Below, in pieces: positions 61,688-64,000 of a stretch of DNA of 64,000 bases (position 1 is the first letter of the stretch; each line of letters starts with the position of its first letter). The translations under genes and the position numbers were made by a program. Below the pieces are notes generated by a model. That model saw nothing but the letters and a program-made list of their open reading frames with translations, searched no databases and was not told the origin of the DNA. The stretch lies in NCBI GenBank assembly GCA_910578645.1, contig CAJTQI010000012.1, forward strand, positions 23,984 to 87,983, given 5' to 3'. This DNA is from an uncultured Lachnospiraceae bacterium (GTDB lineage Bacteria; Bacillota; Clostridia; Lachnospirales; Lachnospiraceae).

Positions 61688-62824
61688 TCATTTACCTTTT
61701 CTGAAATAATAATTTCCGCCCACCTGCCCCGCATAATCCATGGCGCACAACTGCAATAACCCATGGCACAGTTCCGGGACCGTCATATATGTGCCATAAG
61801 TATCTCTATATGCCTGCCGCAGCGCTTCCATCGACAGAGGCTGAAAATCCAACAACTGCAAAAGCTTTCCTTGCACGCTGTCAAGAATGGGCAGTTCCAT
61901 CTGACTGTACGACATCTGCCCGTCAAAGCCTGTATCCAGACTCTGCAGGAATTTCTGCGGTGATTCCACCAATTCCGCCCCTTGCCTAATCAGCTCATTG
62001 CACCCCCTGCTCAACGGGTCGGTAACCCGCCCGGGCAAGGCATATACCTCCCGCCCCTGCTCTAACGCCATGTCCACGGTAATCAGTGTACCACTTCTCT
62101 CTTTCGCCTCCACAACGAGCACGCCGTCGCACATTCCGCTGATAATACGGTTCCTGGGCGGGAAAAGCATCGCCCGCGGTGCAATTCCCGGAGGATACTC
62201 GGAACAGATTCCACCCTTCTCAATAAGCTGCCCGTACAGCCTCTCATTCTCCGGCGGATAGCAGACGTCCACGCCACACCCTAATACACCCAGGGAATAC
62301 CCGCCTGCATCCAGTGCCGCCTGCTGCCCAATTCCGTCGATTCCCCTGGCCATTCCGCTGACTACCTGCACACCCGCCGCGGCGAGCGTCCTGGCGAACT
62401 GGCCCGCCATCACCCTGCCGTATTCTGAACAATTTCTGGCGCCGATTACAGCGATGGATTTCTTTCCTTCTTCCGGCAGTCGTCCTACATAATAGAGCCC
62501 GTATGGCGCATCCGGTACTGCCGCCAGTCTCTTGGGATATTCCTGTTCCCGGAGGGTGACGAAAGATATGCCTCTGTCAGTCATTTGCCTGTACGCTTCC
62601 TGTATATCATGCACACCACATGAACAAGCTTCCACCTCCATCCGCTCCGCCTTGCGTCCATATTTTCCGGCCAGCCTTTCTCTTAGTTTCCCTTTCACCG
62701 CCAGCTTATATATTTCTTCCGGCGTCCCGGTCTTTTCCAGTGCCTCCAGCACTTTCCTGCCACCCATACCCGCTGCCTGGTACATCCAGTGCACATATGC
62801 CTTCTCCGCGTTTTGGTACGTCAT
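61688..62824 (-). CDS. dprA: DNA processing protein DprA
   Basis: DprA loads RecA on incoming single-stranded DNA in natural transformation. The 378 residues have an N-terminal helix-hairpin-like region, a Rossmann core ('VIGARNCSEYGR' and 'SGMARGIDGIGQQAALDAGGYSLGVLGCGVDVCYPPEN' regions, about residues 127-215) and a C-terminal winged helix. Its start overlaps the end of comM by 4 bases. Confidence 0.96.
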   Translation of the reverse strand: MTYQNAEKAYVHWMYQAAGMGGRKVLEALEKTGTPEEIYKLAVKGKLRERLAGKYGRKAERMEVEACSCGVHDIQEAYRQMTDRGISFVTLREQEYPKRLAAVPDAPYGLYYVGRLPEEGKKSIAVIGARNCSEYGRVMAGQFARTLAAAGVQVVSGMARGIDGIGQQAALDAGGYSLGVLGCGVDVCYPPENERLYGQLIEKGGICSEYPPGIAPRAMLFPPRNRIISGMCDGVLVVEAKERSGTLITVDMALEQGREVYALPGRVTDPLSRGCNELIRQGAELVESPQKFLQSLDTGFDGQMSYSQMELPILDSVQGKLLQLLDFQPLSMEALRQAYRDTYGTYMTVPELCHGLLQLCAMDYAGQVGGNYYFRKGK

Positions 62825-63348
62825 TGAAATACCTCCATCTGTCTGTAGCAGATTGCTTCCGCCAAATGTTCCTCCTCAATCTTTCCGCCGCCCGCCAAGT
62901 CCGCCACCGTGCGTGCCACCTTGAGGATTCTGTGGTAGCCTCTGGCAGTTAACTTCATGGATGCAAACATTCTCTCCATAAACCGTTTCTGCTCTGTCCC
63001 CAGGTTGCAGAAACGCTCCATATCCGCCGCCCGCAAATCCGCATTAAACCGAATGCCTGTCCCTGTATATCTTTCCTCCTGTATCCTTCTTGCTTCCATG
63101 ACACGCGCCCTGACTTGTCTGCTGCTTTCCCCCGCAGGTCTTTGTACAATGTCCTTAAATCCTACCGGATGCGCCTCCACACAGATGTCTATCCGGTCCA
63201 GAACCGGCCCGGAGACACGCCTCAGATAACGCCGCACTTCATGGGGCGTACAACGGCATCTGGAGAGGTCGGGATAATATCCGCAAGGACAAGGATTCAT
63301 CGGTACAACGAAATTGATACAATTCAACGATGCACCCCCTAAATGCAC
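62821..63348 (-). pseudogene. comM: ComM/YifB C-terminal remnant, cut by a mobile element
   Basis: ComM is a hexameric AAA+ helicase that aids branch migration in natural transformation; intact proteins are about 500 residues. Only about 165 C-terminal residues are left here, from the 'MNPCPCGYYPD' motif onward, including 'RVSGPVLDRIDI' and the helical end domain 'LTARGYHRILKVARTVADLAG'. The N-terminal Lon-like part and the Walker A/B motifs are missing. The first residues of this frame (LGGASLNCINFVV) do not fit the usual sequence before NPCPCG and probably come from the inserted element. A GTG at 63348 opens the frame by chance. Confidence 0.88.
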
Positions 63349-63356
63349 CCCCCTAA
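63330..63356. repeat. Short tandem repeat at the element-comM junction
   Basis: ATGCACCCCCTAA (63330-63342) is repeated directly as ATGCACCCCCCTAA (63343-63356). It lies between the recombinase terminator and the point where comM homology begins, so it is part of the element end or attachment region. Confidence 0.7.
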
Positions 63357-63362
63357 ACCTAA

Positions 63363-63395
63363 AAAATGCGGGCCGGAAACTGATTATTCCGGCCC
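63363..63395 (-). terminator. Terminator of the serine recombinase gene
   Basis: A perfect 9-base stem (GGGCCGGAA at 63370-63378 with TTCCGGCCC at 63387-63395) with an 8-base loop lies about 50 bases after the recombinase stop. On the minus strand it is followed by GCATTTTTT. It closes the element gene just before comM. Confidence 0.82.
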
Positions 63396-63446
63396 AGGGA
63401 AAAAATTTTCTTTCTATATTAAATAGCGAAATTTACACATTTTTAC

Positions 63447-64000
63447 CTATCCATCAACTTTCACTTCGTTCCCCGCCTTGAAAGTGAATCGGATGTCGTC
63501 TCTGGCATAAACCGTGGCGTAGTCAAGGAGCGCCGTCCAAAGTTCCTCATCAAACTTTCCGCAGAAGCCGTCCAGCTTTTGCAGCCCGCCGATAAACCGC
63601 ATATAGGTTTTCCTCTTCCCCTGTCTGTCTGAAATCTCCCCGGATGCTTTTTCGTACCCGTCCCTGGCCGCCTCATACCGGGCGACCAGTTCATTGCGGC
63701 GTCTCTGGTATTCTTCCTGGTCCATGGCTTCAGCTTTGTTTTCCGCCACAATCCTTTTTACCATTTCCGCCACCATCTTCGTCTCAGTCAGAAACCGGCT
63801 CTGCTCCACCTCCAGCTCCGTAGTGTCGCATAATGTCCGCATCATCACCTTGGTGTTCGCTATCAGCTCATCCTTTTCCGGGATGACCGCATTGACGGCT
63901 TTCACGAAGGCATCCTTTATCTCATCCTCGGTAAGGTGCGGCGTCCGGCATTTCTTATCGTTTTTGAACTTGCGGTTGCACTGGAAAATCACCCTGCGGT
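63447..64000 (-). CDS. Large serine recombinase, C-terminal part (runs off window)
   Basis: The visible 184 codons are the C-terminal part of a large serine site-specific recombinase. The frame is open to the window edge. It starts in the zinc-ribbon region (visible as 'VIFQCNRKFKNDKKCRTPHL' with paired Cys) and continues with a long coiled coil ('EVEQSRFLTETKMVAEMVKRI' region, 'RRNELVARYEAARDGYEKA') and a C-terminal beta part ('DDIRFTFKAGNEVKVDG'). This is the standard C-terminal layout of integrases from mobile elements of Clostridia. The catalytic serine domain lies outside the window. Confidence 0.9.
   Translation of the reverse strand, partial: RRVIFQCNRKFKNDKKCRTPHLTEDEIKDAFVKAVNAVIPEKDELIANTKVMMRTLCDTTELEVEQSRFLTETKMVAEMVKRIVAENKAEAMDQEEYQRRRNELVARYEAARDGYEKASGEISDRQGKRKTYMRFIGGLQKLDGFCGKFDEELWTALLDYATVYARDDIRFTFKAGNEVKVDG

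Noticed and set aside
1..64000. rRNA, tRNA genes, CRISPR arrays and insertion sequences
   Set aside because: I read the gaps between genes and saw no cloverleaf-like, rRNA-like or regular spaced repeats and no transposase, apart from the recombinase at the right edge.

Overview
The window is a stretch of a Clostridia-type Firmicute chromosome, most probably a motile member of the Lachnospiraceae or a close relative. This rests on gene order and protein features, since there is no rRNA in the window. The order codY-flgB-flgC-fliE...fliL-fliM-fliY-cheY-fliO...sigD-swrB-like-rpsB-tsf follows the fla/che operon of Bacillus subtilis. The short flagellar-operon proteins, CheC/CheD chemotaxis and a Gram-positive type IV pilus locus fit Clostridia. 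Every supported gene is on the minus strand, so transcription runs from high to low coordinates.

Layout in the direction of transcription. (1) 64000-63349: the end of a mobile element with the C-terminal part of a large serine recombinase, lying directly against a 5'-truncated comM. (2) 63348-61688: the comM remnant and dprA. (3) 61446-41540: a 20-kb type IV pilus or type II secretion-like locus: pilB, pilC, pilA, pilD, a pilM-pilN fusion, pilO-like, four pseudopilin/minor pilin genes (PilV/GspI-, PilX/GspK-, FimT/GspH- and PilW/GspJ-like) and a 1641-residue membrane-anchored surface protein. (4) 41432-38355: topA and codY, each with its own sigma-A-type promoter. (5) 38093-2535: the flagellar and chemotaxis cluster of about 35 kb. 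It holds the rod and basal body genes, the C-ring and export ATPase genes, the hook genes, motA/motB, the export gate, flhF/flhG, a PilZ protein, cheB/A/W/C/D, sigD and three small trailing genes. (6) 2356-603: rpsB and tsf with a strong terminator. (7) 602-1: an intergenic stretch with a G-rich inverted repeat, then the start of an unidentified gene that runs off the window.

How the parts work together. The flagellar cluster builds the basal body, the hook, the stator and the chemosensory core. Flagellin, the hook-associated proteins, flgG, flgM, csrA and fliW are not in the window. Two predicted c-di-GMP receptors sit in opposing systems: the PilZ protein in the flagellar operon and the MshEN-type N-terminus of PilB in the pilus locus. 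This suggests a shared switch between swimming and surface attachment. CodY sits between the two systems and has a near-consensus CodY box at its own promoter, with a weaker candidate before flgB.

Points most worth following: the recombinase element inside comM next to dprA; the unusual pilus tip set with a huge repeat-bearing partner protein; the PilM-PilN fusion; hairpin-rich leaders before pilA and fliP; and the codY control region.
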